In this document: positions 52,682 through 62,498 of the stretch, in pieces | How positions within the stretch are numbered: position 1 is the first letter of the stretch | Layout of the letters: every line of letters starts with the position of its first letter | Origin: Candidatus Zixiibacteriota bacterium | Lineage (GTDB): Bacteria; Zixibacteria; MSB-5A5; GN15; JAAZOE01 | DNA: 62,498 bases | NCBI GenBank assembly: GCA_036480375.1 | Contig: JAZGGI010000031.1 | Span: 1 to 62,498, forward strand | Direction: 5' to 3' | Program-made: the position numbers and the translations under genes | The notes under the pieces: generated by a model | The model's database searches: none | Seen by the model: the letters and a program-made list of their open reading frames with translations, nothing else | Told to the model about the DNA's origin: nothing

Positions 52682-55600
52682 CTATTTCAATAAAATCATT
52701 TTCTTGATATCGTTAAGTTCTTTTGAATCAAGACGATACAGGTATATACCTGATGATACCCGTTGTCTACGACCATCCTTGCCGTCCCAGACCACTTCAT
52801 GATATCCCGCGGAATATTGCTCATTGGCCAAAATTCGTATCAATTGGCCCACTATATTATAGATATCAATTCTAACACGGCCTCGCTGTCCTATCGTAAA
52901 CCCGATAGTTGTGGCCGGATTAAAGGGATTGGGATAGTTCTGTTCCAGGCTATAAACTCCCGGGAGAATATCCTCAGTGACAATATGAGATGGATTAAGA
53001 TATGCAACAGGAAAGCAAATATTTCCTCCAAACTCAGTAGATATTTGATTTCCATCATTATCCAGCAAACCCAAAAACCCCGCAGTCGAAATCGAATCAA
53101 AGCAAATCGTTCTAATTTCGTCGTTTACAACGCCACTGGGAATGAAATTGACGGCAAACTGATATTGATTTAAGCCGGGCGGCAGCCCCCCTTCAATCGA
53201 TGGTACCGCCGAAGCCGAAAAGCTCAAATTGTCTGAATCAAGACCGTCAATATCGTTTTCGCTGACGATCAATCCTCCCGATATCGGCCAGATAGCTTCG
53301 TGATCTTCCATCCTGCCATTTTCTGAAAGCGTTACAGCCTGTGTGAGTGGTCCCAGGCCTTCGGTTTGCGCGTCATATATCCAGGAGGCTCCATCGGGTG
53401 AATAAATCTTGATGCCGAATTGCAGCCCGCCGATTTTTTCGGGATTTTCAATGCCTATCAATAATTGATAACCTCGCTCGTTGCTATCGACATAGATAGT
53501 ATCGTTGTCACCCAGGATTTTGCCATCGATTTTGTCATAAACGGCCAGACTTACCGAATTAAATGCGGCCAGCACCGAATTCAGTTTTACGAGGGGGACA
53601 TAAACGAAATCGCTGTTGCCGCTAATAATATTATCGGTTACCAAATCGGTTTTAAGAGGCCCCGTACGAATACGCCAATCAAGCCCAAACTCACCGGTGT
53701 TTCCGACCTTGGCGGTGTCGAAATATATGCCCGACCCGTGTGACCAGATTGTATCAATATCAATTGATTCACTTTCATAACTGAAATAGGCAGTGAAATA
53801 ATCATGTCGACCTGAGTCAAGATAAGTACTGTCGAAAAATATAAATCCAACATACAGATAAGCGCTGTCGTTTGATACAAATGACGTCTTATAATCGGTC
53901 GCAGTTATTGGCAAATGCACAACAATGGAATCGCAGTTTATCCAGTTTTCTGACCATTTAAACCCGGTTCCTCCCGCGCCGACGGCCGAATCATTATAAA
54001 TTCGAGATGTTATCGAAAAGCCTTCAGGGGCCCCATCCCAAAAGCCTCCTGAAATATCAATAGTATCGGCTTCACCCGGATCATTATCATCGCGGCCAAC
54101 GTCATAAACGGTGATGACGACTATCTCCGAATCGACGTCATAATTATCTCGGGCATAAAACGTGACACTTATAAACTGAGATCCCGATTCAACCTGATTG
54201 AAATCAGGAGAAAATTCAAAAATCGCGATTCCGTTTCCGAAATCGACAAATGACGCGTTTCCGTTAAAAACAGAATCATCGGGCTGTGGCGATATAGAGA
54301 TTTCCGGGAATATCTCTTCTGGATCACTGCCGGTAATTTGTATCTCCAGTTTGCGACCTTCATAAACAAAATGTCCCCCGATATCATCCAGTACCGGAGG
54401 AAAATCTCCTTCTTCCACGGTTATGGTAACCGTTAGCTGGCTTGAATCGAACTGGGGAGTGCCTTCGATGCTATCGGTGGCAAGGAAATCTACATCGTAA
54501 ATACCGCCCTGAGTAGGCCCGGGACTGAATGTATATTCCCCGGTTAATTCATTGAACGAACTATTCGGCAGCGTATCAAGCATAAAAATATAGACGTCAT
54601 TGCCTTCCGGATCGGAAGCTGATACTGTAAAATTGAGAATATCGCCTTCAGCGACCACTTGCGAGTCTATCGGAATAAATTCGGGCGGCTGGTTGCCGGC
54701 ATCCGTGACAGTGATTCCGACGGCGGCGGTATCATAAAATAATCCGTCGTAAGCCATGAAATAGACGGTATAAAATCCGGCCTGCGTATAATCAGGCCTG
54801 AAAATAAATATGCCGGTATCACCATTATTTGTGAAATCACTATTGGTCGGAAGAGAGTCAACCGATAATGTCACTCCGATATTGTTAGGATCGGAAGCGA
54901 TAACAAAAAAGGTCAGGGTATCATTTTCAGGAATCTCTTTATCCGGTATAGGTTCAATTATTGGAGGCTCATTGGGGCCGATAACCGTTATCACGACGGT
55001 TTCCGAGACCGTCTCAATCCCGTCGCTGGCGAAAAACGTCACCGAAGTATCTGCCGAGCCCGTTCCATATTGAGTTTCATCCGGAGTAAAGGAAAACAAT
55101 CCGGTTCCATCGCCGTTATCTATAAATGAAGAGTTATTGGGAAGAGGCGATGAGGTTGTAATAGCTGGAAATGTCCCATCAGGATCGGATGTCATCACTG
55201 TAAATGACAGATTTGTACGCTCGACAACGGTTTTGGGCTCTATCGGCTCAATTGAGGGGATTTGATTGCCGGCGTCAATAACCGTTATGCGCACGACTGC
55301 CGAATCGGTGTTATCCAAATCGTAGGCGTAAAACCAAACATCATATTCTCCGGCCTGCGTATAATCAGGGGCAAATTCAAATGTCCCACTGCCGGTACTG
55401 CTGTTGGGAAAAATCGCATTCTCGGGTAAATATGAGGCGCTCAAATTCGGAGCCGAGCCATCTGGATCTGAGGCGGTAACGTCGAATATCAGGCTGTCCC
55501 CTTCAATAACGGATGTATCGGCGATTGGATCAAGTACTGGAGGAGGGTTGGAATCCAGAACCATGATAGTGACTTCAAAAAAATCCTCATCGGTTCCGTC

Positions 55601-55924
55601 ATGGGCAGAAAATGTGAGCGGGTAAAAACCATCATTGTCATAACCTGTTGAAAAAGTAAATGACCCGGCGCCATTTCCGCTATCGACAAATAAAGCATTA
55701 CCTCTAAAAATCGGATTAATATCCGAAGGCGACATATAGAGACTGATATCATCCCCCACATCGGGATCGGTCGCTTCGATTTTCCAAACCAGTTCGGTGG
55801 TTTCAATAATCGTCGTATCGGCTATCGGGGTTATAACCGGCGGATTATTTTGCGCCAAAGCGAATGCCGGGAAAGAAATAAGGGCAATAACAATTGTAGT
55901 AACTTTGAAAAATTTCCAATTCAT
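52682..55924 (-). CDS. Secreted multi-Ig/cadherin-like repeat protein with sorting tail
   Basis: 1080 residues from ATG 55924 (MNWKFFKVTTIVIALISFPA signal). About seven tandem Ig/cadherin-like repeats of 85-95 residues (to about 615) share the pattern PxLDPIxDxxVxEGDxLxFxVxASDPDG. A non-repeated part of about 370 residues follows, then the FlgD-like sorting domain with LEQNYPNPFNPATTIGF, SSGIYLYRLDS and KKMILLK. It should be exported and held at the surface, perhaps as an adhesin or matrix protein. The repeats are close relatives of those in the giant protein at 57433-62498. Confidence 0.85.
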   Translation of the reverse strand: MNWKFFKVTTIVIALISFPAFALAQNNPPVITPIADTTIIETTELVWKIEATDPDVGDDISLYMSPSDINPIFRGNALFVDSGNGAGSFTFSTGYDNDGFYPLTFSAHDGTDEDFFEVTIMVLDSNPPPVLDPIADTSVIEGDSLIFDVTASDPDGSAPNLSASYLPENAIFPNSSTGSGTFEFAPDYTQAGEYDVWFYAYDLDNTDSAVVRITVIDAGNQIPSIEPIEPKTVVERTNLSFTVMTSDPDGTFPAITTSSPLPNNSSFIDNGDGTGLFSFTPDETQYGTGSADTSVTFFASDGIETVSETVVITVIGPNEPPIIEPIPDKEIPENDTLTFFVIASDPNNIGVTLSVDSLPTNSDFTNNGDTGIFIFRPDYTQAGFYTVYFMAYDGLFYDTAAVGITVTDAGNQPPEFIPIDSQVVAEGDILNFTVSASDPEGNDVYIFMLDTLPNSSFNELTGEYTFSPGPTQGGIYDVDFLATDSIEGTPQFDSSQLTVTITVEEGDFPPVLDDIGGHFVYEGRKLEIQITGSDPEEIFPEISISPQPDDSVFNGNASFVDFGNGIAIFEFSPDFNQVESGSQFISVTFYARDNYDVDSEIVVITVYDVGRDDNDPGEADTIDISGGFWDGAPEGFSITSRIYNDSAVGAGGTGFKWSENWINCDSIVVHLPITATDYKTSFVSNDSAYLYVGFIFFDSTYLDSGRHDYFTAYFSYESESIDIDTIWSHGSGIYFDTAKVGNTGEFGLDWRIRTGPLKTDLVTDNIISGNSDFVYVPLVKLNSVLAAFNSVSLAVYDKIDGKILGDNDTIYVDSNERGYQLLIGIENPEKIGGLQFGIKIYSPDGASWIYDAQTEGLGPLTQAVTLSENGRMEDHEAIWPISGGLIVSENDIDGLDSDNLSFSASAVPSIEGGLPPGLNQYQFAVNFIPSGVVNDEIRTICFDSISTAGFLGLLDNDGNQISTEFGGNICFPVAYLNPSHIVTEDILPGVYSLEQNYPNPFNPATTIGFTIGQRGRVRIDIYNIVGQLIRILANEQYSAGYHEVVWDGKDGRRQRVSSGIYLYRLDSKELNDIKKMILLK

Positions 55925-56067
55925 ATTTTCAGGAACCAAATATCCGTTTACTCAAATTAACCTATTCCGGAATATAGTCAATAGTATTATACAATATTAA
56001 CCAATCCGGGATTAATATAGTACTGTCTGATGCAAAATTGACTGAGCCATTTCCAATAATACCAAAA

Positions 56068-56097
56068 AAAAGCCCTCTCAAATAAAGGAGGGCTTTT
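56068..56097 (-). terminator. Intrinsic terminator after the small sorted protein
   Basis: A 10-bp stem (AAAAGCCCTC with GAGGGCTTTT) and a 10-base loop, with further T beyond it on the minus strand. Confidence 0.9.
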
Positions 56098-56115
56098 GAA
56101 AAAACTCATGCAAAC

Positions 56116-57072
56116 TTATCGCATCAAAACCATTTTACGGGTTTCTACAAATTCATCGGTGACCATTTTGTAGAAGTAAATACCGGACGCGACTTCCTGA
56201 CCACTGTCGTCATCGCCATGCCATTCGACAAAACCGGGACCGGCTTCGACTTCACCGCTCATCAGGGTATTGACTCTCTGACCCAGAATATTGAAAACAG
56301 CGATATCAACATTGCTCTTGCGGGCTAATGAATAATTAATGCGAGTCACCGGGTTAAATGGATTCGGATAATTCTGCTCTAAACCATAGGTGTAGGCGAT
56401 GGCAGGATTATCACCGGCCGCACTACTTGTAGACTGCTCGACCGTAACTTCAATGGCGCCGCTAAATGCCGCATCGAAAGTCGACCCCCCTAGAGTCACA
56501 TAAGTCCAGTCGCCGCTGGCGCCGATTTTGGTTGAGTCAACAGTAAATACAACCGTAGCGCCTCCGGGAACATTAAGAGAAAAATAATAATTAATCATGT
56601 GCTCCATGGCGCCTGCGGGAATACCATTCCACATGGCAGCTCCACCCGGCAAAACAGAATCCGGAGCAAGAGAATCGGTGCTGACCTGGGCAATAAGAAA
56701 TCCTCCCATATCAAACGATCCTGTCGGGGAAGGATCAAAACGACTGGAACCCTCAACCGTTACAAATCCGCCATTATTACCCGTAGAATCCCATCCGCCT
56801 ACTTGCGGTTCCCAGTTGATATTCAATTCCGCGTCGCCCTTGAAAACCAGGCCGAGGGACATGCCGCCCAGTATCACATCATTCTCAAGCGACATTTCAA
56901 CTCGATATAAATTAGGGTTACCGTCGCCGTCTTCGGCGTAAATGGTCGAACCATTGGTCACATAGGCGCCGTCGGTAACATTATATAAAGCAATCGCAAC
57001 CGAATCAGCCGCCTGAGTAACGCCAAACGACATTAACATAACGGTTAAAAACGTTAACAGTAAAATTCTCAT
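56116..57072 (-). CDS. Secreted protein with C-terminal sorting domain
   Basis: 318 residues from ATG 57072, chosen because GGAGG lies nine bases upstream; longer in-frame starts lack a ribosome site. The signal peptide is MRILLLTFLTVMLMSFGVTQ, cleaved after AA. The middle domain of about 190 residues resembles cohesin-like or Ig-like beta sandwiches (VALYNVTDG, ILGGMSLGLVF, VPGGATVVFTVDSTKIG) but I cannot assign it. The C-terminus is LEQNYPNPFNPVTRINYSL, ASGIYFYKM and KMVLMR. Followed by a terminator. Confidence 0.85.
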   Translation of the reverse strand: MRILLLTFLTVMLMSFGVTQAADSVAIALYNVTDGAYVTNGSTIYAEDGDGNPNLYRVEMSLENDVILGGMSLGLVFKGDAELNINWEPQVGGWDSTGNNGGFVTVEGSSRFDPSPTGSFDMGGFLIAQVSTDSLAPDSVLPGGAAMWNGIPAGAMEHMINYYFSLNVPGGATVVFTVDSTKIGASGDWTYVTLGGSTFDAAFSGAIEVTVEQSTSSAAGDNPAIAYTYGLEQNYPNPFNPVTRINYSLARKSNVDIAVFNILGQRVNTLMSGEVEAGPGFVEWHGDDDSGQEVASGIYFYKMVTDEFVETRKMVLMR

Positions 57073-57432
57073 ACGCTCATGCCTCCATGCGCATTCATTA
57101 TTGCGCTCATTGTTTAATTTTTTATTGTTTTCCATTTTGCTCTTTCTCATACCTTATAGACGCATGTAAAAAAGATACGTCAAAACAAAGTACGAAAAAT
57201 TCGGTGCCAGTCAATACAAAAATGACACTTTTTTTCTATTTTGTTATACGGCGGTGGAGGGTACTACTAAAATACTAGCCTGGTTCAATTATGTCAAGGC
57301 ATTTAATTTAACCGACTAAGCCCATGCTGATATTAAATGGCTCTGACGCCGTTTGTAAATTCCTTGTATCCGCCTCCATTTTAATAAGTTATACGCCGCG
57401 ATTACCTGATATTCGCGGCATATTCATGTTTT
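57073..57432. other. Intergenic stretch with one hairpin
   Basis: No gene. A hairpin GCCGCGA-N11-TCGCGGC lies at 57395-57419, just past the stop of the giant protein, but lacks a T run, so it is only a weak terminator candidate. The rest probably contains the promoter for the small sorted protein. Confidence 0.45.
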
Positions 57433-60400
57433 TTAATCCTCAATCGGCGGTGGCCCGTACTTGAAGATAAAGTTCACCAGATAGAGAGCGTCACCGACAT
57501 TAACTCGCGGACCATCGATACCGTCATTGTTGACATCCGCGGCTTCCATGACAATCGGCGGATCACCCTGCTTAAAAACGAAGTTGACAATAAAGATCGC
57601 GTCGGCAATATTTACCGTAGCGTCATTATTCGCGTCACCTCGCAGGAAGGTCGCCACCCGGGTCCACTTAAATAATGTATCCGTTAAACCGGCGGGGTCT
57701 TCAACAACGTAACGGAACAGATGCATAGCGCCATTTTGAGAGGCGTCGGGAGTAAATGTCAGGCTCGCCGCACCGTTGCCCGAATCGACCAAGACTGAGT
57801 TGGGCGGAGGATTTATCATCCAGAAGAATACTGGATCAAGATCAGGATCGATGGCCTGAATATGATATTCGATTGATTCTCCCAATATTACCGTCATCGT
57901 ATCGGACGGAGAAGTGAAAATGGGGGCCTGGTTGCCTGCTTCCTGAACCGTTATCGATACATATTCCGAATCAGCCAAACCGTCATGGAGGGCTATAAAG
58001 AGAACATCATAAGTTCCGGCCTGAACGTAATTGGGCGTAAATCGGAATGTTTTGGGCATGCCAGTTGAGAATAAGATGGCTGAATTCGCAGGATTATTCT
58101 CAACAATAATATCAGGGGTCCCGCTTCCGGGATCGGTTGCGGTGATTAAAACATCAAGCGTGTCACCTTCAACGACCGTCTGCGGACCGATCGGTTCGAG
58201 AATTGGAGCGATCGGTGTATTTGTAATAGTAAAGTTGATCGGTCCAAAGGTTCCAAAATCATCCGGGTAATTGGGATCGTTGTCATAAGCCGCAAATATT
58301 AAGGCGTAGATTCCTGCTTGGGTATAATCCGGCGTCATTGTCAGAGTCGCGGTGCCGTCACCGTTGTCAACAAAATCAAAGTTAGGTGTGTTCTGAACCA
58401 TGATCATTCGGGGCGGAATGCCATCGGGATCAAAGCCGGATAGGTTATATACCAGAGTACCGCCTTCGGCCACCGTCTTGTTTTGACCCGGCGGAATCTC
58501 AAGCAAATAAGGCATCTGGTTGATATCATTAATCACGATTTGAATGATGACACTATCAATCATATTCGCGTCATCAGCGTCGGTCGCGTAGAATGCAATA
58601 TCATAAGTTCCGGAATCGGCATACGAAGTTATCCATTCAAAGCTCCCGGTATAATTGCCGTTATCTACGAAGGTAGCCGTGCTCGGTAAGGTCGAAGTAG
58701 ATAGTATCGGCACAACCATATCTAGATCGGAACAGGTTACATCAAAGCTGATTGCAGCGGTTTCATTGACGGTAACGCTGGCAATCGGATCTAAAATCGG
58801 CATCTGATTTCCGGCATCCTCAACCGTTATTGTGACCGTTTGCGTGTCGGCCAGTTCTCCATCGCTCGCGATAATCAGGATATCATAAACTCCCGACTGA
58901 GTATAACCCGGCTGCCATGAGAAATTGGCCGTACCATCGCCGTTGTCGGTGAACGTCGCGCCGCTGGGAACCTGCTCTGCGGTCAGGGTCGGAATAGTTT
59001 CATCGGGATCAAGAACGCTGATTGCAAATGTTAAATCAGTCGCCTCCGTCACCGTCTGAGGAGGTATTGGATCCAGAACCGGAGCCTGATTACCCGCTTC
59101 AAGAACCTGAATCAGAACATTTACTTTATCAATATCAAAACCATCGCTGGCTCGGAATTCAACTCCGTAAATACCCGCCATCACGAAGGTCGGTGAGAAA
59201 GTAAACATGCCGGTTCCGTCGAGGTTGTCCACAAATGACGAACTATCCGGTAAATTCTCGGCTGATAAGGTTGGAATTCCGCCGTCTGGATCGGAGGCCG
59301 AAATCGTCAATATCAGTGTCTCGCCCTCCGGTATCATCTGCGGCATTATTTCCGCGATTTCAGGCGGAGCATTCCCGGCCACCACGGTAATTTCAACATC
59401 AATCGAAGCTGACATCGGTGAGGGTGAATCATCAATGGCGATAAACTTGACCGTCAGAACGCCGGCCTGGCTATTATCCGGAGTAAATCTGAACAATCCG
59501 GTATTGTCACCCTGATCTACGAAAGTAGCGTTATTGGGAACACCAGAGGCGGTCAGGAAAACTCGGCCAGAACCGTCAGTAGTGGAATCGGAAGCAGTTA
59601 CTGTAAATTCAAGAGTCTTGCCGACGCTGACTCCAAAAGGACCAATCGGATCGATCGTCGGCGGCTGATTTATTTCAATCGTGATTATTTCAACTATGGC
59701 AATATCGGAAAGCTGAGGGCTGCCGTCATCGGTTGCGTAAATACGGACGGTATCTACGCCGGCCGACCTGAAATCGGGAGCATACATAAACGTCCCTGTT
59801 CCGTCAAGGTTGTCGGTGAGCGTAATTCCCGACATATGCTGGTTAGAGGTGTAGCTGAATACTACGTTATGCCCATCAGGATCCGAGGCCGATAAAGGAA
59901 TAATCAGAGTGTCATTTTCATTGACCGCCTGGGGGCTGATAATCGGATCCATTGTCGGAGCCTGGTTACCGAGCTCGGTGACGGAAACTAAAACAAACTC
60001 ACTATCAGCCAGAATACCGTCGCTAGTAATGAACGTAACCCCATATACTCCGGCCTGAGTGAAATCGGGCGTGAAATCAAATGTACCGGTTCCGTCAAGG
60101 TTATCAATGAAGGTCGAATTGACGGGTAGATTTATGGCCGTCAGAGTCGGAATGGTTCCATCGGGGTCGGTAGCCGTTATCAAAACATTTAAGTTAGTAC
60201 CTTCGGTGACAAACAGAGCGCCAATCGGATTCAATACTGGAGCCTGATTTCCGGCATCGGCGACATTTATCGTCACCAGCTGAGAAACTGAAGCGGACCC
60301 ATCATCAGCAAAGAACGTGATATCGTAACTGCCGGCCTGATCAAACGATGGAGTAAAATCAAAGATTCCCGTCAAAGCGTCGAAGGTCGCGTTCGGCGGC

Positions 60401-62498
60401 AGAACCGACGTTGACAACGTCGGTGGCGTCCCGTCAGGATCGGAAGCGGTGACTACGAAATTAAGATTCCCACCTTCGTTGACCGCTTGCGGAGTCGCGA
60501 TAGGATCAAGCACTGGCGGGCGGTTAGTATTCAGAACCGTTATAACTACCACTTCGGAGTCAACCAGGATTCCGTCAAAGGCTTTAAAGATGACGTTATA
60601 TACGCCTTCCTGAGTATAATCCGGATTGAAGTCAAATAAACCGGTGATGTCATTGAAGGAAGCGTTGGCCGGGACTCCCGTCGCGGACAGAGTCGGTGTT
60701 GTACCATCAGGGTCGGACGCCGTCACGGTTAAGTTCAGATTGGCGTTTTCATAGACTATCTGGGAACCTATCGGATCCAGGACCGGAGGCTGATTACCGG
60801 CATCGGTAACTGTAATCTGGACGATTTCCGAATCAATATCAATGCCGTCATCGGCATAGAAGGTAACAAAATGGTCACCCGCCTGAGTGAAATCAGGATT
60901 GAAATCGAAGATGCCAAGGACCGCGTCAAATGTGGCGTTGGCCGGTAAAACCGAGGTCGAAAGCGTCGGAATCGTTCCGTCGGCATCGGTCGCGGATATC
61001 GTGAGATTCAAATTCGCGCCTTCGGCCACTGTTTGAGCGCCGATAGGATTGAGCACTGGCGGCTGATTGGCGTTGGTTACCGTAATCTGGACAATCTCCG
61101 AATCGGTTTCTAATCCGTCGGTGGCATAGAACGTTACAAAATGATCACCACCCTGGGTGAAATCAGGATTAAAGTCAAAGATTCCGGTTATATCATCGAA
61201 ATTCGCGTTGGCCGGAAGGGCTGAAGTCGCGAGAGTCGGGATAGTTCCATCCGCGTCAGTCGCGGTGATTGTCAGATTTAAATTACCACCCTCCAATACC
61301 GTTTGCGGCCCGATCGCCGCCAGTACCGGAGCGTCATTGACAGCCGTTACCGTAAATATCGCATCATCACTTCCCGTCGCCAGACTCGGGTCTCCCGCGG
61401 TGAAAGTGATCGTTTCCGAGCCATTCCATTCAACACTTGGAATCGTGATAGTCGCCACACGATTAATATCTATCGAAACTGTCAGCTCAGTATTACCCGA
61501 ATAACTCCATGTCATCTCAGTATCAAGATTATCAACGTCACTGACATAATCATCTAAATTGATAGTAGCAAATGAGGCGCCCTCGGCTATTGTCTGATCC
61601 GGAATACCAGCCACCACCGGAGCGTCATTAACCGGTGTAACCGTAAATGTCGCCGCATCACTGCCGGTCATAAGTCCCGGGTCAGAGGCGATAAACGTTA
61701 TCATCTCAGAACCGCTCCAATCGGCATCGGGGATTGTAATGGTTGCTACTCTATTGACATCTATTGAAACTGTCAACTCGGTATTACCCGAATAACTCCA
61801 TGTAATTTCGTCATCGGCATTATCAACATCGCTGACAAAATCATCAAGATTGATAGCCGCGAATGTCGCCCCTTCTGCAATTGTTTGATCCGGAATATCC
61901 GTTACAACCGGAGCGTCGCCTACTGCCGTTACGGTAAATGCCGCGGGGTCAGAACCTGTTGCCAAACTCAGGTCTTCAGCAGTAAATGTTATCGTTTCAC
62001 TACCGTTCCATTCGGTAGATGGAATCGCAATAGTAGCGACCCGGTTGATATCAATCGCGACAGTAAGTTCGGTATTCCCACTGTAACTCCAATTCATTTC
62101 GGTATCGAGATTATCAACGTCAGATACATAGTCATCAAGATTTATCGTGGCGAAGCTCGCTCCTTCCGCAACCGTCTGGTCGGGAATATCTGAAACAACA
62201 GGAGCGTCATTTACGGCTGTCACCGTAAAGATCGCCCCGTCACTGCCCGTCGCCAAACTCGGGTCTTCTGCAGTAAACGTTACCGTTTCCGAACCGTTCC
62301 ACTCCGTAGATGGAATCGTGATAGTCGCCACACGATTGACATCTATTGAAACTGTCAGCCCGGTATTACCCGAATAACTCCACAGCATCTCAGCGTCAGT
62401 ATTATCTACATCTGTCACATAATCATCAAGATTGATAGTAGCAAAACTCAAACCCTCAGCTATCGTCTGATCAGGAATATCTGAAACAACAGGAGCGT
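57433..62498 (-). CDS. Giant secreted tandem-repeat protein ending in type I dockerin (partial)
   Basis: Open from the right edge; 1687 residues are visible and the N-terminus is missing. Nearest the N-terminus are four near-identical 97-residue repeats (61330-62498), then about twelve to fourteen Ig/cadherin-like repeats of 85-100 residues (PVLDPIGxQxVxExxNLxxTxTAxDPDGT). The last 69 residues are a dockerin: two calcium-loop helices, GDANNDATVNIADAIFIVNF and DVNNDGIDGPRVNVGDALYL. In cellulosomes a dockerin docks to a cohesin; in FCB-type bacteria such modules occur on many surface proteins. No cohesin was recognised in the window. It lacks the NPF-type sorting tail of its neighbours. Confidence 0.9.
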   Translation of the reverse strand, partial: APVVSDIPDQTIAEGLSFATINLDDYVTDVDNTDAEMLWSYSGNTGLTVSIDVNRVATITIPSTEWNGSETVTFTAEDPSLATGSDGAIFTVTAVNDAPVVSDIPDQTVAEGASFATINLDDYVSDVDNLDTEMNWSYSGNTELTVAIDINRVATIAIPSTEWNGSETITFTAEDLSLATGSDPAAFTVTAVGDAPVVTDIPDQTIAEGATFAAINLDDFVSDVDNADDEITWSYSGNTELTVSIDVNRVATITIPDADWSGSEMITFIASDPGLMTGSDAATFTVTPVNDAPVVAGIPDQTIAEGASFATINLDDYVSDVDNLDTEMTWSYSGNTELTVSIDINRVATITIPSVEWNGSETITFTAGDPSLATGSDDAIFTVTAVNDAPVLAAIGPQTVLEGGNLNLTITATDADGTIPTLATSALPANANFDDITGIFDFNPDFTQGGDHFVTFYATDGLETDSEIVQITVTNANQPPVLNPIGAQTVAEGANLNLTISATDADGTIPTLSTSVLPANATFDAVLGIFDFNPDFTQAGDHFVTFYADDGIDIDSEIVQITVTDAGNQPPVLDPIGSQIVYENANLNLTVTASDPDGTTPTLSATGVPANASFNDITGLFDFNPDYTQEGVYNVIFKAFDGILVDSEVVVITVLNTNRPPVLDPIATPQAVNEGGNLNFVVTASDPDGTPPTLSTSVLPPNATFDALTGIFDFTPSFDQAGSYDITFFADDGSASVSQLVTINVADAGNQAPVLNPIGALFVTEGTNLNVLITATDPDGTIPTLTAINLPVNSTFIDNLDGTGTFDFTPDFTQAGVYGVTFITSDGILADSEFVLVSVTELGNQAPTMDPIISPQAVNENDTLIIPLSASDPDGHNVVFSYTSNQHMSGITLTDNLDGTGTFMYAPDFRSAGVDTVRIYATDDGSPQLSDIAIVEIITIEINQPPTIDPIGPFGVSVGKTLEFTVTASDSTTDGSGRVFLTASGVPNNATFVDQGDNTGLFRFTPDNSQAGVLTVKFIAIDDSPSPMSASIDVEITVVAGNAPPEIAEIMPQMIPEGETLILTISASDPDGGIPTLSAENLPDSSSFVDNLDGTGMFTFSPTFVMAGIYGVEFRASDGFDIDKVNVLIQVLEAGNQAPVLDPIPPQTVTEATDLTFAISVLDPDETIPTLTAEQVPSGATFTDNGDGTANFSWQPGYTQSGVYDILIIASDGELADTQTVTITVEDAGNQMPILDPIASVTVNETAAISFDVTCSDLDMVVPILSTSTLPSTATFVDNGNYTGSFEWITSYADSGTYDIAFYATDADDANMIDSVIIQIVINDINQMPYLLEIPPGQNKTVAEGGTLVYNLSGFDPDGIPPRMIMVQNTPNFDFVDNGDGTATLTMTPDYTQAGIYALIFAAYDNDPNYPDDFGTFGPINFTITNTPIAPILEPIGPQTVVEGDTLDVLITATDPGSGTPDIIVENNPANSAILFSTGMPKTFRFTPNYVQAGTYDVLFIALHDGLADSEYVSITVQEAGNQAPIFTSPSDTMTVILGESIEYHIQAIDPDLDPVFFWMINPPPNSVLVDSGNGAASLTFTPDASQNGAMHLFRYVVEDPAGLTDTLFKWTRVATFLRGDANNDATVNIADAIFIVNFVFKQGDPPIVMEAADVNNDGIDGPRVNVGDALYLVNFIFKYGPPPIED
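61330..62498 (-). repeat. Four tandem 291-bp coding repeats
   Basis: Each unit codes for 97 residues (SFATINLDDYVSDVDN, WSYSGNTELTVSID, RVATITIPSTEWNGSETITF, ATGSD...FTVTAVNDAPVV). The copies keep period 291 bp exactly and are far more alike than the repeats further along the protein, implying recent duplication. The array continues past the right edge. Confidence 0.85.

Noticed and set aside
61330-62498. Possible CRISPR array because of regular repeats
   Set aside because: The period is 291 bp and the units keep an open reading frame with protein-level conservation; these are coding repeats.

Overview
The window looks like a chromosomal segment of an uncultured bacterium of the FCB / candidate-phylum type, most like Zixibacteria. 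Supporting signs are secreted proteins ending in a FlgD-like sorting domain with the YPNPFNP signature, a secreted repeat protein ending in a type I dockerin, an OmpA protein with thrombospondin-3 repeats, large Ser/Thr kinases with TPR tails, and a GTG/TTG/ATG mix of starts with clear GGAGG-type ribosome sites. The lineage is inferred from gene style only; no rRNA or tRNA gene was seen. Most genes lie on the minus strand.

Region 1 (1-8.6 kb): the end of a damaged sorted surface protein; a mannose-1-phosphate guanylyltransferase fused to a degenerate phosphomannomutase; an HAD phosphatase; a secreted cyclophilin; an S41 protease overlapping thymidylate kinase; and inositol-3-phosphate synthase. 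Region 2 (8.6-12.2 kb): a divergent MarR regulator with matching palindromes in its own promoter and upstream of the inositol synthase promoter; an orphan FtsX/MacB permease with a textbook sigma-54 promoter and two tandem upstream activator palindromes; and a small zinc-ribbon protein. Region 3 (12.2-23.9 kb): three tandem Ser/Thr kinases with TPR/TolB or PEGA/sulfatase-modifying-factor/hydrolase tails, with a truncated kinase remnant at each end, and a serine beta-lactamase-like hydrolase.

Region 4 (24-28.4 kb): a flavin reductase; an AT-rich two-gene unit (59-residue helical peptide plus a papain/C39-like protein of unknown function) behind a promoter overlapped by a 41-bp palindrome; dispersed repeats; and an OmpA protein. 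Region 5 (28.5-35.6 kb): oxidative pentose-phosphate genes rpe, pgi, gnd, zwf and an OpcA-Pgl fusion. Region 6 (35.7-50 kb): a sorted secreted protein; a tight six-gene peptidoglycan-recycling operon (nagZ, GyrI-like, VOC, nucleotidyltransferase, anmK, SpoIID-like); a GAF-GGDEF diguanylate cyclase; a frameshifted cstA; a bactofilin-like membrane protein; and gamma-glutamyltransferase. Region 7 (50-62.5 kb): a GH35-like protein and three large secreted repeat proteins, the last running off the right edge.

The best candidates for something undescribed are the peptide/C39-like protease pair at 24.6-26.6 kb, the eroding tandem kinase array, and the paired MarR sites linking a near-leaderless regulator to inositol phosphate synthesis.
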